Source of the DNA: Lasiosphaeria ovina
Taxonomy: Eukaryota > Ascomycota > Sordariomycetes > Sordariales > Lasiosphaeriaceae
DNA length: 64,000 nt
Reading direction: 5' to 3'
Assembly: GCA_033439765.1 (NCBI GenBank)
Contig: JAULSN010000003.1
Span: forward strand, 310,001-374,000
Positions 23,104-34,750 of the stretch are shown one piece after another; within the stretch, counting starts at the first letter, position 1; every line of letters begins with the position of its first letter. The position numbers and the translations under genes were made by a program. The notes below the pieces were generated by a model, which worked only from the letters and a program-made list of their open reading frames with translations, was not told the origin of the DNA and searched no databases.

Positions 23104-24154
23104 ATGTTACAAACACTCCAACACACGACGTTGGCTGCTCACCAGCCCATCGATATCATGCCCGCTTCCAAGCTTGGCAGCATGACCGCCATGGAAGCCG
23201 CCGTGGCGGACAACATGGAGAGCTATCTATTACTACTTAATAGCTTCAATGCAACTATATCGCAAGTCCTTCTGCAAACAGCACTTCTCCAGAAAATACA
23301 CATACTCGATAAGCTTTGCCAGTCAGAGTCAGCCGCCATGGGGTGCTCATTTTGGAAATCAAGAGTATGTCATTGCATTAAGCACTGCACTCACATCGCT
23401 TGTTGAATCCTACTAACATTATCATGTTCAGCACAGCCGCCGGCAGGAGATTACTCAGGGGTACAGACAAGATAATAGGCCTCACTATGCGCAATCTGAT
23501 TTCTCCAAGGAAGAACCCTACTATGGGGCACCGACGCGCAACACTGGCCTCTCCTACAGTTCGGGAGGATCTACTCTTCTGCATGAACCCCTTGGTCCCC
23601 TTCTCGGGCGCAACGAAAAGCCGAAAAAGATGAGTGTCCGCAAGTTCAACTTGCACGTGGAATGTGCCGGATGCAAATTCTCTCCAAACAAGTGCTATAA
23701 CATCTTTGACCTGAGACCCTGCGTCGCTGCACAGGAGTACCGCATGCTCGTTGAAGGGGACAGCGGCACCAAAGGGGATATACACATGCAGCTTGACCTC
23801 TGCGCTTCGGGTTATATCGAACCCGACGAATTCAAAAGGTTGCAGAAGCTCTTTGCGGGAGCGGAACGCTGGAACTCGAAACCTAGGACAAAGAACGGTG
23901 TCGACCTTGACCATATCATGCTGGCGCTGCTCCAGAAAAGGCCAGCTTACGAGTTCAAACGTGACGGGCAGTACGAAAGAATAATGTTGGCGAGGGCATA
24001 CCCTTTCAAGTGGCGTCATGACTGGAAATTTAAATATGGGTTCACTAAGATCAACCCGGAGCGAGAGTTAAACGGCAAGTTCATTGTACCTGTCGAGGTG
24101 GTAATCAGAGACGAGGAGGGCTTGAGAAATTACCACAATGAGCCATCTTTCTGA
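23104..24154 (+). CDS. Unrecognised protein, two exons
   Basis: Exons 23104-23364 and 23432-24154 join in phase 0 to give 327 residues. The intron has donor GTATGT, branch-like CTACTAAC and acceptor TTCAG. The N-terminal 90 residues are helical and hydrophobic-heptad-like (YLLLLNSFNATISQVLLQTA). A Tyr/Gly/Arg-rich linker follows, then a compact C-terminal region containing HVECAGCKFSPNKC, LDLCASGYIEPDEFKRLQKL and RAYPFKWRHDWKFKYGF. The CxxCx6C spacing could bind a metal, but no family is recognised. A second in-frame ATG at 23158 (MPASKLGS) may be the true start. No signal peptide is evident. It stands alone next to a gene-poor region, so it may be lineage-restricted. Confidence 0.65.
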
Positions 24155-27100
24155 CCGCTATATTTTCACATTATTTCCTTTACCTCCTTTTTCATCTTGA
24201 GTCGCGGAATCTTGAGAGCTTCTTTGAGCAATCTCAGCGTCACGGCCACAGGGTAGGAGTGGAGGACGGGCTATATCAAGAGCTTGTAAGTCTTTGGGCG
24301 GGCCTCTCAGATGCTTTAGTATCTCTTTTCCCTTCTTTCGTTTTGGCGTTGGGGTTTACGGGGGAACGGAACTTGTAAATCAATCAACGAGTCGGTCGGA
24401 TCTGGCGCGTCATGGGAGAAGGAGGCGTCTTTTGGGGACATTGTAGGGCGCAGGCAATAGATGATACCTTTGAGACCCCCGACAAAATTAACCAGTGTCA
24501 TTTATTTCACATATTCTCTATCTTAGAGGAGTAGGTAGGTATGTAATTACCCAGTAAGTCTCGTGCTCGTTTGAAGGAGTACAGGCCTCACTCGTTTCAG
24601 AGCCATTGATTCACACCTCCATGATATTTGACAACAACGGCATGATTTGAGCACTGAATGATATCAGAGAAACTCTATGGGCAGAGCCATGAGGCCTTGC
24701 GTCACGTTCAAATAAACTTAGATTGCCTGCCACGGAAGCCTGCTTACTGAAGTCTGATTAACAGCGGGAACCCTAGCCTGTCCTCGACCCTTAGGACAAA
24801 CCCGTCGCTTCCTTGGGCCGGCACAGCCAACTTTCGACCCGACTTTGAGACCAGGTTGGCTTGCGGTGTTGATTTGAACTGTCCTCTGTATCACTTCGCT
24901 CTCTTCGCTGGTGGCGCATGGCCATAGAAGCAGGGGCATGGCTGGATGTGTCCTCAATCAGAAGCGCGGAAATTGAAAAGAACGATGCCTACAATAGCAC
25001 AATTGAAACAAAACCTGGAGGTTTTTGAGCCGCAGCCAGAGACAATATTATTATTGACCTGGCAGTCGTCACGATGACGTATACTTAGACCCTGATACCA
25101 TGTCGATGATAATTCGCAACAAAGAGTAAAATTTTCAATGTCCAAGTTTCCGATTTCTGCTCTTACCGTGATATGAAATTTCTCTCAAAAGCCCTGAGAC
25201 GCGAATAAAGGATTATTACATTCGAAAATGAGAATTTTAAAGCCATCTGTGATCGAGGCATTTGACCAAGCGGCTGTAACCTTCTTGGGAGAAGGTAGGT
25301 CGTTAGGTATTTGAGTGAAGTCACAAATTTGGGGTTGAATAATGGTGTTTGAGCTCATATATGACGTGGTTAAAAATGCGGTCCCGCTCAGATTTCCTGT
25401 CATTTTTTACGCTGATCTTTTGGTGTGGATGATTTGTGGCTGTGTCGGTTGAGTCCGTAATACGGCGCTGACTGTATCTCGCTGGACGCACAAGTCAATT
25501 CCACAAAACTGCCAAACAAGGTTTTATTTGCATTCTGGGTTTCACACCTTGGTAACCCTTCGAGTGAGCTTTTGTGCATGTGATGATGGGTTAGGACGAT
25601 GTGGATCGAGAAAGCTGTTTGATGAGAGAATGGAGAATTTCGGGAACAATTTTCTGAGCCGGCTTTGAACTGAGACATGGGAGACGGTAAATGGCCCGGG
25701 ACTCGAGAATATTACTATATCAGACACAAAGCACATCAACTACAGCCTTGATTGGTGAGTTCCGTTGCTGATTGCCCTTATTTCTTTCATTTCTTGTCCT
25801 CCGAGAGTTATGTCCGAGGTTCCACAACCCGCACTGTCATCAGATGCTTGTTGGTTCCAACGCAGAAAAAAGATCGGATAGAAGCATGAGGCGTGAGGAC
25901 GAGACTCCACTTCCAATGCAAGTTCCAGAAACTGCAAAACGGGTAAGAAACGAGCCGCTAATCACTCCATTTTGAGGATGCGGAAATGACGGGACGGAGG
26001 CGTGCGCAGAGCCCTCCCCAATGTCTCGGGTGACCTGCCCGTCCGCCAATCCGGGGGTTGATGCGGGATCGGAGAGGTTATGATGCGCTTATGCGTTTAA
26101 CGGAAGGCATCTGACCAATCAATCCCGTAGTATGGTCCTGAACCCCGCTAAGAGGTCTCAGCCCTATGGTTTTCGGGGCCCCTTCCTTTAAGGTTTGGGA
26201 TCCCTCCCCTGACGATCGGCGGCTTCCTGCTTCCATCTCAGTAAGAATCGGCAGCGTTTTGTGCGTGTATCATGAGGATGCAATTTACATGAAATATGTT
26301 GCAGAGGTATTCCGAGTATTTATTTTCTATCCCGAAGATTTCTGTCCTGGACTAATTCTCGACTGTGACGGGATTCCCAACGGCTGTGGAGCGCAAACTA
26401 GGACCCGCCTGCCAGGCACTTCTTCGGCGGTTCCGCAGCTTAGCAGATTATGGAGCCTCAAAGGGAGCATCCGCAGATGCCGTCAAATCGCTCTAATCAG
26501 AGCGGAGACCCCCGTGCTCCCCAGACTGTAGCTCTAGATGGGTCTGGCAGAGCTGGCAGAGCTGGCAGAGCTGGTAGAGCTGGCATAGCTTGTAAATGCC
26601 TCGCAGCTTACTCCCACCGGGGGAGCAAGGCTGAATGAAAAGCAAGATGATGCACTTGGATAAAGTTTTGGGATCTGATAGCTCCTTCAGACACCTAAAG
26701 GGTGGTAGTGAGGCTTTTGTCCACAACAGAAGGCTAATGCAAGGTACGGCTTTGATGGCGCATGGCGGCGCGCTCGCTGGAGAAAAAGCTGCAAGTGCTT
26801 GTTTGCTGCACGCTTTGTGGGCGTCCGACCGAGCTAAAATGCATCGAAAAATCACACTGCAACCGTTGGCAACGTGACAGCCGACCGCCGCCACAGCGCT
26901 CGCAGGTGCAGCTGTCCATCTTGTGCCACCACGATCTCCTCTTCCAATTAGGTTGGGATGCGGGCGTTGCCGAACAAGATATGGTAAGCCAGATCGCGCG
27001 AAAAAAAGAATCGAGATGAAATCAGAAAATTGGGGTAGAAGAATAATGTGATAAGTCTCGCTTTGCGAATGTTCAACTTAGAAAGGTACCTAACACAGTC

Positions 27101-27383
27101 TAAAGTTTGAAGGCAAAAAGCAACAAACAAAAAAGAACAAAAAAGAGCAAGATAATACCTGGCACTCCCAATTGTCAACAAATATTCGCCCAGGTCCCAC
27201 AGAGTTATCACTCCAGGGTTCCGAGTACGCATCGTGCCTGGGTTTCGGCGGATTGTGGGCTTGTAGAGCACATGGATTGCCGGGTGCGCACGCCTTTTAG
27301 CCCGTACCTGTCCCGACTGACGAAAATGACGAGCGCCGACCGGAGGGGCCGGCCGAAAACCCCCGTCAATGCAACCCAGAGGT
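24155..27383. other. Gene-poor, AT-richer region with a 9-bp tandem repeat
   Basis: No gene is supported. This is the start of the longest gene-poor stretch in the left half. Parts of 24950-25700 are noticeably AT-richer than the coding segments. A GAGTAGGTAGGTATG motif occurs at about 24528-24543. A 9-bp tandem repeat is annotated separately at 26543. Frames are short and carry no splice structure. Confidence 0.5.
26543..26590. repeat. Short tandem repeat, 9-bp unit CTGGCAGAG
   Basis: About five consecutive units of CTGGCAGAG can be read, the last two with single changes (CTGGTAGAG, CTGGCATAG). The repeat is in non-coding DNA. The unit length keeps any reading frame open, but no gene spans it. 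Confidence 0.85.
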
Positions 27384-27639
27384 ACAATCCAATCCCTGAA
27401 TGTTTGCTGGCGTTGTACTTGGGAAGAATAAAAATGATAGCCCAGCAAATAAACCAGCCAGGGAACTCTATAATGGGTCTTTTTGGCGAAGAGATAATTA
27501 AGCCTCTAGGATTCTAAAATAGGGATTCTAATGGATTTTACCTCACTCGGCGAAAAACCTTTAGGATGAGCCGTAGAGTGTTAAGGTTTTTCGAATCTTA
27601 GAAAGTCCCCCGCTAACAAACATTCAGGGATTGAATTGT
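27384..27639. mobile_element. MITE-like element with about 29-bp terminal inverted repeats
   Basis: The left end (27384-27412) reads ACAATCCAATCCCTGAATGT and onward. The right end (27611-27639), reverse-complemented, reads ACAATTCAATCCCTGAATGT and onward. The termini match at all but three of 29 positions, and all three differences are transitions. The 256-bp interior has no coding frame. It holds a second inverted repeat, CGAAAAACCTTTA / TTAAGGTTTTTCG, at about 27550-27593. No clear target-site duplication is visible. Size, termini and lack of coding suggest a non-autonomous DNA transposon; the superfamily is unknown. Confidence 0.65.
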
Positions 27640-29925
27640 GTGTCGGAGACTGGCTTTGGCTTTGACCGTGGCGCGACACGGCCGAATTCGATGCGGGGCT
27701 GGGATATCAACGATGAATCGAACTGGACGCCTGGAGGTAACAGGAAACCGACCCCGACTTCCGTCTCGTATAATACATACGCAGCAGATGGTGAGCGAGC
27801 ACCATGCTAGAATACAGTCAGGCTTCGGCCTGACAGAAGGTGCCCAACCAACCTGGCGTGATGGCGAAATCTACCGTGGTCGCCAACCAGGTCGTGCCAG
27901 ATCCTTGCTAAACGTGGCATCAAGATCGCCTGCGGTGTAAAGAAACTGAAGTCCGTCTGCTTTGGAGATTTTTGACCCCCGAAAAACGCGACGTATTACG
28001 TCAGTATGGACGAATACGCCTCTTAGGTAGGTCCGAGATGCGATCCCGATGGCAGACAGCATAGCAAGGAGTTACAGACACGATCCGAAGCGTAAAATGA
28101 GAAATAAAAGAGCCCCTTTGAGTCGCTAGGAGATCTTATTATGACAGGAAGGCTGCATGAAGATGCCACGGCGCATCGATGCTTGGCCCCCATTAAGATT
28201 TTCCACCCGAAAAATCCGCCAGCTGCAATGCATGTCGTCAAAACCTCGGCTCCTGGACCTGATGGGATGATGGATGGATGGGCGGCGACGCAAATGAATT
28301 GTGTGGGGGAAGAGATTCGCTGGCTGGTGCGTCACCGCACTCGAGCTACCACTAGACGTCTCCATACTCGATAGGGATGGAATGCACTTCCAGTTTGCCA
28401 ACCCCAGTGAGTTGGCAAGGTTGACCGAACGCCTAACTTGACGACACAAGTCGCGGGCGGCAAGCTGCCAGCTTGCCTGGGTAGAACAAGGCGCCGCCGA
28501 CCTGGAAGATGATGCCATCTTGAATCAAGCCTGAGCGCCCGCGCTCCCACGCCCACACCAATGGAAGGGGACCGAAGGTCCCGGTTGGTGCACGCGTTCG
28601 TGCGTGCGTGCGTTCGTTTCGGACGGTCGAGCTCTCCACTGCGGCCAAAGTTACGCTTGAAAAGGTCAATTTGACCGTTATACGGATACATACTGGCAGA
28701 TATCAAATTCGACTTTCTGGGGCTTAGACAAGACAAGACAAGAAAAGAAGAGCCCCGGAAAAGAAAATTGATGCTGTATTCTGTATGTACAATACATACT
28801 TGCGTGACCCGCCTGGCCTGCCTAGGTAAGGTAACCAACCAACCTGCGCCCACAATACGGAGGACTACTAATATCGCCTGAAGCGAGTATCGGGGTGCCA
28901 AGCCTTCTATAAGTGCATTATTGCCTGATTATCATGTATGGGTGCCTTTGCGGCCTGAGGTACCAGGCAGCAGCGGTTGGGGTCTCAAATGTACGCAGGG
29001 TCCCACCTCAGAGCGTTCCAGAAACTGCGCGCACGAGGACCCCAAGGAGGAAGTTTGGCAGCAGGACCATCCCCAGTCACCTGTGTGCTCTTGTGGTTCC
29101 CCCCCCCCATAAGCTCAAGCGTCGCCGAAAATTCGAAAAAATCCCAAACCCAGTCCTCCCCTTCTCCTCTACCTTCCCACTCCCCCCCTGCATCTCCGAC
29201 TCGTCCTCCCCCGAGCCATATCATTTTGATGTTCCAAGCATCGCTGCCTCCACCATCACCGAACTTGCCGGATTGGCTTAGCAGCGTCGCGGGAGTGAGG
29301 GACGACAATTGCGACACGATTGCCAGTGGCGAGTGGGACGAGGAAGCGAGAGCGCGAGCCCCAGTCGTGGCGGACCCAGCCCAGGCCGAGAGAGAGCCAC
29401 AGTGTTGTCGGTCGCTGCAGGTGCTGCTGCCGCTGCCAGTCTCCCCATTTTGGGACTCATCATCCCACATCACTACCGTCGCCCAGCCCCCGTCTGTCCC
29501 GTCTGGTCGCCCCAATTCGACGCATTTGCTCTCGCTCGAGCCTTTGCGCTTCCCACCCACATAAGACTTCCATCCCGACAGTTTGACGACGCTGCCGTTG
29601 CTGTCGCCTGGCTGCCTGCCTCTTATCCCGACCTGGCTCCTGCTTCCGCCTCCACCTCCGCGCCTCTACCTCGACACGTCGTCGCCGAGCTGGCTCCCGC
29701 CAGACCTCGACCCATCCTCGACACCACATCTGCCGCCTGTCGCCGGGGCTAGACACACTGCGTCGTCCCACTGGCGGCCACCGGCGAACCATATCATTTC
29801 GCATTCGGCTTTGTAATTGCAGCGCCGTCGCACACGACACGCTTCGCGCCTGCACGCGCCTGATTTTCACCCTGTACCCCTCGATACCCATCATCCCGAC
29901 TCCCGTCTGCACTCTACCACTAGTT
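27640..29925. other. Intergenic region and pyrimidine-rich upstream region of the SOM1-type gene
   Basis: No gene is supported. The motif TTAGGTAGGTCC occurs at about 28023 and CCTAGGTAAGGTAACC at about 28821. From roughly 29100 to 29900 the plus strand becomes rich in C and T tracts, as is common in long leaders of fungal regulator genes. This is probably promoter and 5' leader of the gene starting at 29926. The long frames here on both strands follow from skewed composition. Confidence 0.5.
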
Positions 29926-32557
29926 ATGAACAACATGGCCGGCATGGCCAATATGGCCAACATGAACCCCATGGGAGGTCCCGTTGGCGGCCCCATGCCA
30001 ATGATGAATAATGGCGCACTCCCTCCCCAGGCGACAGCGCTGAGACTTAATGACGCCAGCCGGACACTACTCAACACCTACATCTACGAGTATTTCGTGC
30101 ACTATGGCATGTGGGAGCCCGCCCGCGCCCTCTACCACGCTGACGACCAGATCCACGTGAATAAGGAGAGCCTTGATCAGCGCCGGGACGAACCTGGCGC
30201 CGGTCTCGGCGATGACCCTATGGACACGGATAGCAAGAACGGCATGGGAAAGCGCCCTCTCGATTTGCCCGCACCCAACGTGACCACGCGCGTACCAGAT
30301 ACCTGCTTCCTGTACGAGTGGTTCTGCCTCTTCTGGGACATGTTCAACTCGCAAAAGGGCAAGAGCACAATCGCGCACGTTAGCCAATACGTCCAGCATA
30401 CTCAGGTACGTAATCAGAGCGCGTCGATGGCGGCCTGAACAGCTTACTAACATTTCACACAGGCGCAATCGCGGATGCGGCAACAGGACCAGCAGACCAT
30501 GCTGCGGCAAATCCGCCCCGAATTTACCCACCAGCAGTATCCGCAGCACATGATGAGGGGGATGCAGAATGGCGGCATGAACATGAAGCCTGGAAACCAG
30601 CTGCAAAGAGCGGCCATGGCAAATAACCAGAAGTACGTGAATTATACCTCTTTCCTCCCTCTACGTATCAAATGGCTTTATTATCTCATGGCTAACGTCT
30701 GCCTCCTCTCCAGCCCTCAGACCATGCAGATGCTCCAACAACAAAAGGCAGCCGGTCAGATGCAGCGGGACCCTTCGGATATGGATGGAAACCGCGCCAG
30801 ACAGGCATCACCAGGCTCGACTGACAACGCGCCCTCACCATCCAAGCGGCCACGTCTGGACGGCGCCCAGTTCAACCCCAACCCCAATGTCATGATGCCC
30901 AACGGTCGACCAGCGCAGGGCATGCCAGGCCAGCAGCAGGTAGGGAGCGGCCCTGATTCAGCGCGAGCATTACTCCTTCAGAACGGCATCAACCCAACTT
31001 CGCTGAACTCTGAACAGCTGCAGTCCTTTGCCGCCTCAAACCCAAACGCACAAGCCAAGTCTATTGCCTCGTACGCGGCTAACCTCCAGCAGCACCACGG
31101 CAACCAAATGCCCAACAAACCCATGGCGACTGCTGGCGGACCTCAGCCCCAAGGCTCACCCTTGGTGCCTCAAGGACCCGATGGTGCCGCGCTTGGCCAG
31201 TTCTACAATCCCGGTGACATGGCCCCCAATAACATGCGTGCCGGTCCCGGTAACGGGCAGACGACAGGCGGGAGCAACCATGCGTTGCAAGACTACCAGA
31301 TGCAGCTGATGCTACTTGAGCAGCAGAATAAGAAGAGACTTATGATGGCTCGGCAGGAGCAGGATATCGGCGGCGGCATGGCGCGTCCTGATGGTCAAGG
31401 CGCCCCCGGCGTTCCAGGCGCCCCTGTACCAAATGCCCAGTCCTTCCAAGGCAACTCTCCACCTGGAGGTCGGAGCGGCGCCTCGCCGAATTCCTCAGAC
31501 CAGATGAAGCGAAATCAGCAAATGAACAATCCTGCAAACATGGGATCCCCGCTACCGGATGGCGGCGCACAGTCGCGGAGCTCGCCCAACTCGATGAACT
31601 TCATGGGCGGCAATATGGACCCCAACGGCGGCGGCCAGCAGCATTTCTTCAACACCCCCATGAATGGTGGCATGCGGCCGCCAAGTTCGCACCCCGGACC
31701 GCAGTTCGCCGGGCAGATGAACCCGCAACAACAAATGTTGGCGGCACAGCGCGCGCAGCAAGCTGCTGCACAGAGCGGCCCCGGCATGCAGTGGCAGCAA
31801 CAGGGCGGCCAGAATGCTCCGGGCCCGCAGCCTCAGGTCCAGGGCACTCCGCAGCAACGGTCAATGCCTCCACCGTCGGCCCCCCAAGCGGCAGCTGTTG
31901 CTGCTAGCTCGCGCAACACCACATCGTCGCCGCAGACGAGCAATGCCGCGCCTCCGACCCCACAGCAAACTAACAAGACCGTTGCCAAGAAGAAGGATAC
32001 TAAGAGCGCCAAGAGCAAGGTATGTTGCCTATCATTAAAGTATAACCATTTGGCCTTAACCTAACAACCACAGAATGCTGCTCAAAAGAAGTCCAACGCG
32101 AACCTCAATGCTGCGGCTACGCCCGCTGCCGAACCGGAACCGGCGCCAGAAAACCAGGCTCCGGCAACTCCGATGACTCCAAACCCGCAAAACTTCGCAA
32201 AGAACCAGAACGTGCCTGCACAGGTCATCGCGAACGGACAGCCTGCGCAACCTGTACCGCCGGCGGCAGCGCCTCCTGTGCCAGTTCCCCAGCATGCGGA
32301 TCCGACCCAAGCGAACGACTTCATGACCAACGGACTTGTAAGCCACCCTTCTTTCTTTCATGCCTCTACCAGTCTAGAGATTCATTGACACGGAACAGGA
32401 TTACAACCAGCTGGATTTTGTTAATCCTCTTACGTCTGACAATGTCTTGAACGACTTCGACTTTGACTCCTTCCTGCATGATAGCAATGCCGGAGAGGAT
32501 GGCGGGTTTGACTTTTCTCAAGGGTTCATGGAGGGAGGCGAGATTGGGGCGGAATAG
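29926..32557 (+). CDS. som1: LisH-domain transcriptional regulator of the SOM1/Flo8 type
   Basis: Exons 29926-30405, 30463-30632, 30714-32019, 32074-32337 and 32399-32557 give 792 residues with consistent phases. After a Met/Asn/Gly/Pro-rich start, a LisH motif lies at about residues 38-75 (LNDASRTLLNTYIYEYFVHY, then GMWEPARALYHAD). It is followed by VPDTCFLYEWFCLFWDMFNS and KSTIAHVSQYVQH. The rest is a long Gln/Asn/Pro/Gly-rich region with a basic SPSKRPRLDG patch, a Lys-rich KKKDTKSAKSK segment, and an acidic C-terminus (LNDFDFDSFLHDSNAGEDGG) resembling an activation domain. This layout matches SOM1/SomA/Flo8, nuclear regulators of adhesion, conidiation and virulence acting downstream of PKA. 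Intron 2 (30633-30713) is 81 nt and lacks stops. Confidence 0.88.
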
Positions 32558-34750
32558 GAATCCCCCTTGTTCGGCCAATCACTCCTTCGCGACCCCCCAG
32601 AATAACCAGGAGTCGACAAGCAGGAGGCAATCTCGTCGTCGGCATCCAGAAAGGCATTCCTGGAGCTTTTCTTTAGGAGAATCATCCTGGTTCGCTCCAA
32701 CATTTCGCTCGGATACGGCTTCAAACAGTGGACAACCCCTTAAGTCCTCGTCGAACCCTTCTCCAAGAAACATCTCGATACCTCGCTTTGATAGAATTTT
32801 CGTCTCTCCTGCCACCAAACCTCCCCCACATTCGGTGGATGATCTATCGAGCTCGCACTCGGTGGCATTATTTCAGTTTTCCCGCAAATACATGTTTTCT
32901 GGGCTTTTTTCAGGCTCTCATTCCTTCATATGGGCTGGGTTTTGCAAATTGGTGCCTGGGGCGACTTTGTTCCTTGTTCTGGGCTTTATTTCCTTTCCCT
33001 CATTTCTCATCTCGCAATCTTTCCAATTATTCTCTCTACGCCGGGGCTGATGCCGGGGCTGATGTTGTTTCAACATGTCGCTCATCAACAGTCATTTTTA
33101 ACAGTATTTTCTCTTCCTTTGGGAAGAATTGTTCGAGCTGGATGTGGTGTTTGGTTGGCTTCGCTTGCATGGTTGCTGGTCCACAACCCTTCCGGGTCCG
33201 GCAGCCCATGTATCTCCCTCACCCGATCCCCTTAATATCGCATTTTTACTATTTCCTTTTTCGCCAATACAACTCCGCAGCGTTATATGTTTTGAATCAC
33301 GGGGCAACGAAAAAGCAGTCTGACTCTGGGCAAGGTGGCTGAGACGAAGGCAGAAGAAGAAAAAAGAAAGGACGATCGGACGAAACAGCTACGACACAAA
33401 AAAGAAGCGGAGAGACGTCTACGCACGGCTTCTGACTGGGACATGCAATTCCGACGCACGCATACACAGTAACTTTTCTGTGATGAAGAGGAGAAAGGAG
33501 GCGGGAGCAAAGCGGCAATTGGAGGGGGCGATTGACTTGTTATTTTACACTAGGCTGGAACGGTGGCCTTTCGTTCCTGGCCCGGGGTCTTTCATATTTG
33601 TTTTTCTCCTTTTTCGGTTTTCCCAGTTCTGTCTCCGAAATGTCTGAGTGGTCTTTGCTTCCCTCCCTTTCCGTCCCGCCTGGTTCGCTGCTGTACTTGA
33701 GGCGCTCAAATCGAGCAATGCCACAGATACACACACACACACACACACGCACTCATCACACAATTACTACGCCATGGGGGGAGGGAGTCGACTCTGTATC
33801 TAACACTATTCTTTTTTACTATTACCGCTAGTACTATTTACTACCGAGCTGCTTTTCGCTGCTACTCGCTATCTACTACCCTGTCCGTCCCATATTTTGG
33901 CTTGTCCCTTGAGCTGTGTTTCATCCTGCGATATTTGCCTCTAGTTTGCTTGCACAAATATGCCGCCCCCTCGCTGTTCTCTTAGACGTTGCTCCTTTTG
34001 CATATTGTTGTTGTTTTTATTGTTGTCCGCTGGTCATGCGGACTTCTCTGAAAGGTAAAGACACCGGCCTCTTACTGGTCAGGGTTGGATACTAAACCCC
34101 TCTGGCCTCATTGTTGTACGTAACTGGGTTGAGGCGGTTTTTTTGCGCTCTTGGCCTTGACGAGTACCTTGTTCTGAAGCATGGATTGGGTGTGACGAAG
34201 TTTGCTGTGGCTGCTGGGTTTTCTCACCCAGTCCAGGAGCTTGTCAGAAGTCGCCCGCTGGTTTTTTTTTCTCCTTTCATTAGTCTCCTATAGATGACTA
34301 AGTATTTACTGCGCGCTGCGAATGAGAAAAATTGATGAGTGATGACTATTGTCTCTGAAAGCCTTCGTGTTTCCTCCCCTCTGTGGGTTTGTTGCCGCCA
34401 GGGCTGCCCGCTTTGTCCATGTGCGTAGTCCTGATAACAGAGGGGGCTGGGCAAGTCACTTCTAGAGTGTGCCTGGTTAAGGAGCAGAGGTTTTTAAAAT
34501 AGGTCGTAAAGACTCTCGGATGGCACGGATATCACCCAGTTTTATGCGGAAAAGGAGTAAAGAGCAAGGTTGGTCATATTGTATTGTCGTGATTGAACTG
34601 CAAGGCACCCGTATTGAGCAGTAAACAACATGTTGCTATTCTAATTTGGCAGGCAGGGGACGGAACTGTTCAAAGACAGCGGGGATTTGTTGTCTGCTTA
34701 TACTCAAACCCATCTCCCCCAGCCACTGCAAGACATGCTCAAGCCAATCG
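32558..34750. other. Intergenic region between two convergent genes
   Basis: No gene is supported. The som1-type gene and the phytochrome gene converge here, so it holds both 3' untranslated regions. It is notably T-rich on the plus strand. A CA dinucleotide run of about 18 bp lies at 33730-33749. Open frames near 32463-33342 are the continuation of low-complexity 3' sequence. Confidence 0.5.

Noticed and set aside
28977..29564. Overlapping frames of about 190 codons on both strands
   Set aside because: Both strands open because of C/T-rich leader DNA upstream of the SOM1-type gene; neither protein looks real.
30067..30606. 179-codon minus-strand frame
   Set aside because: Antisense to the LisH-coding exons of the SOM1-type gene.
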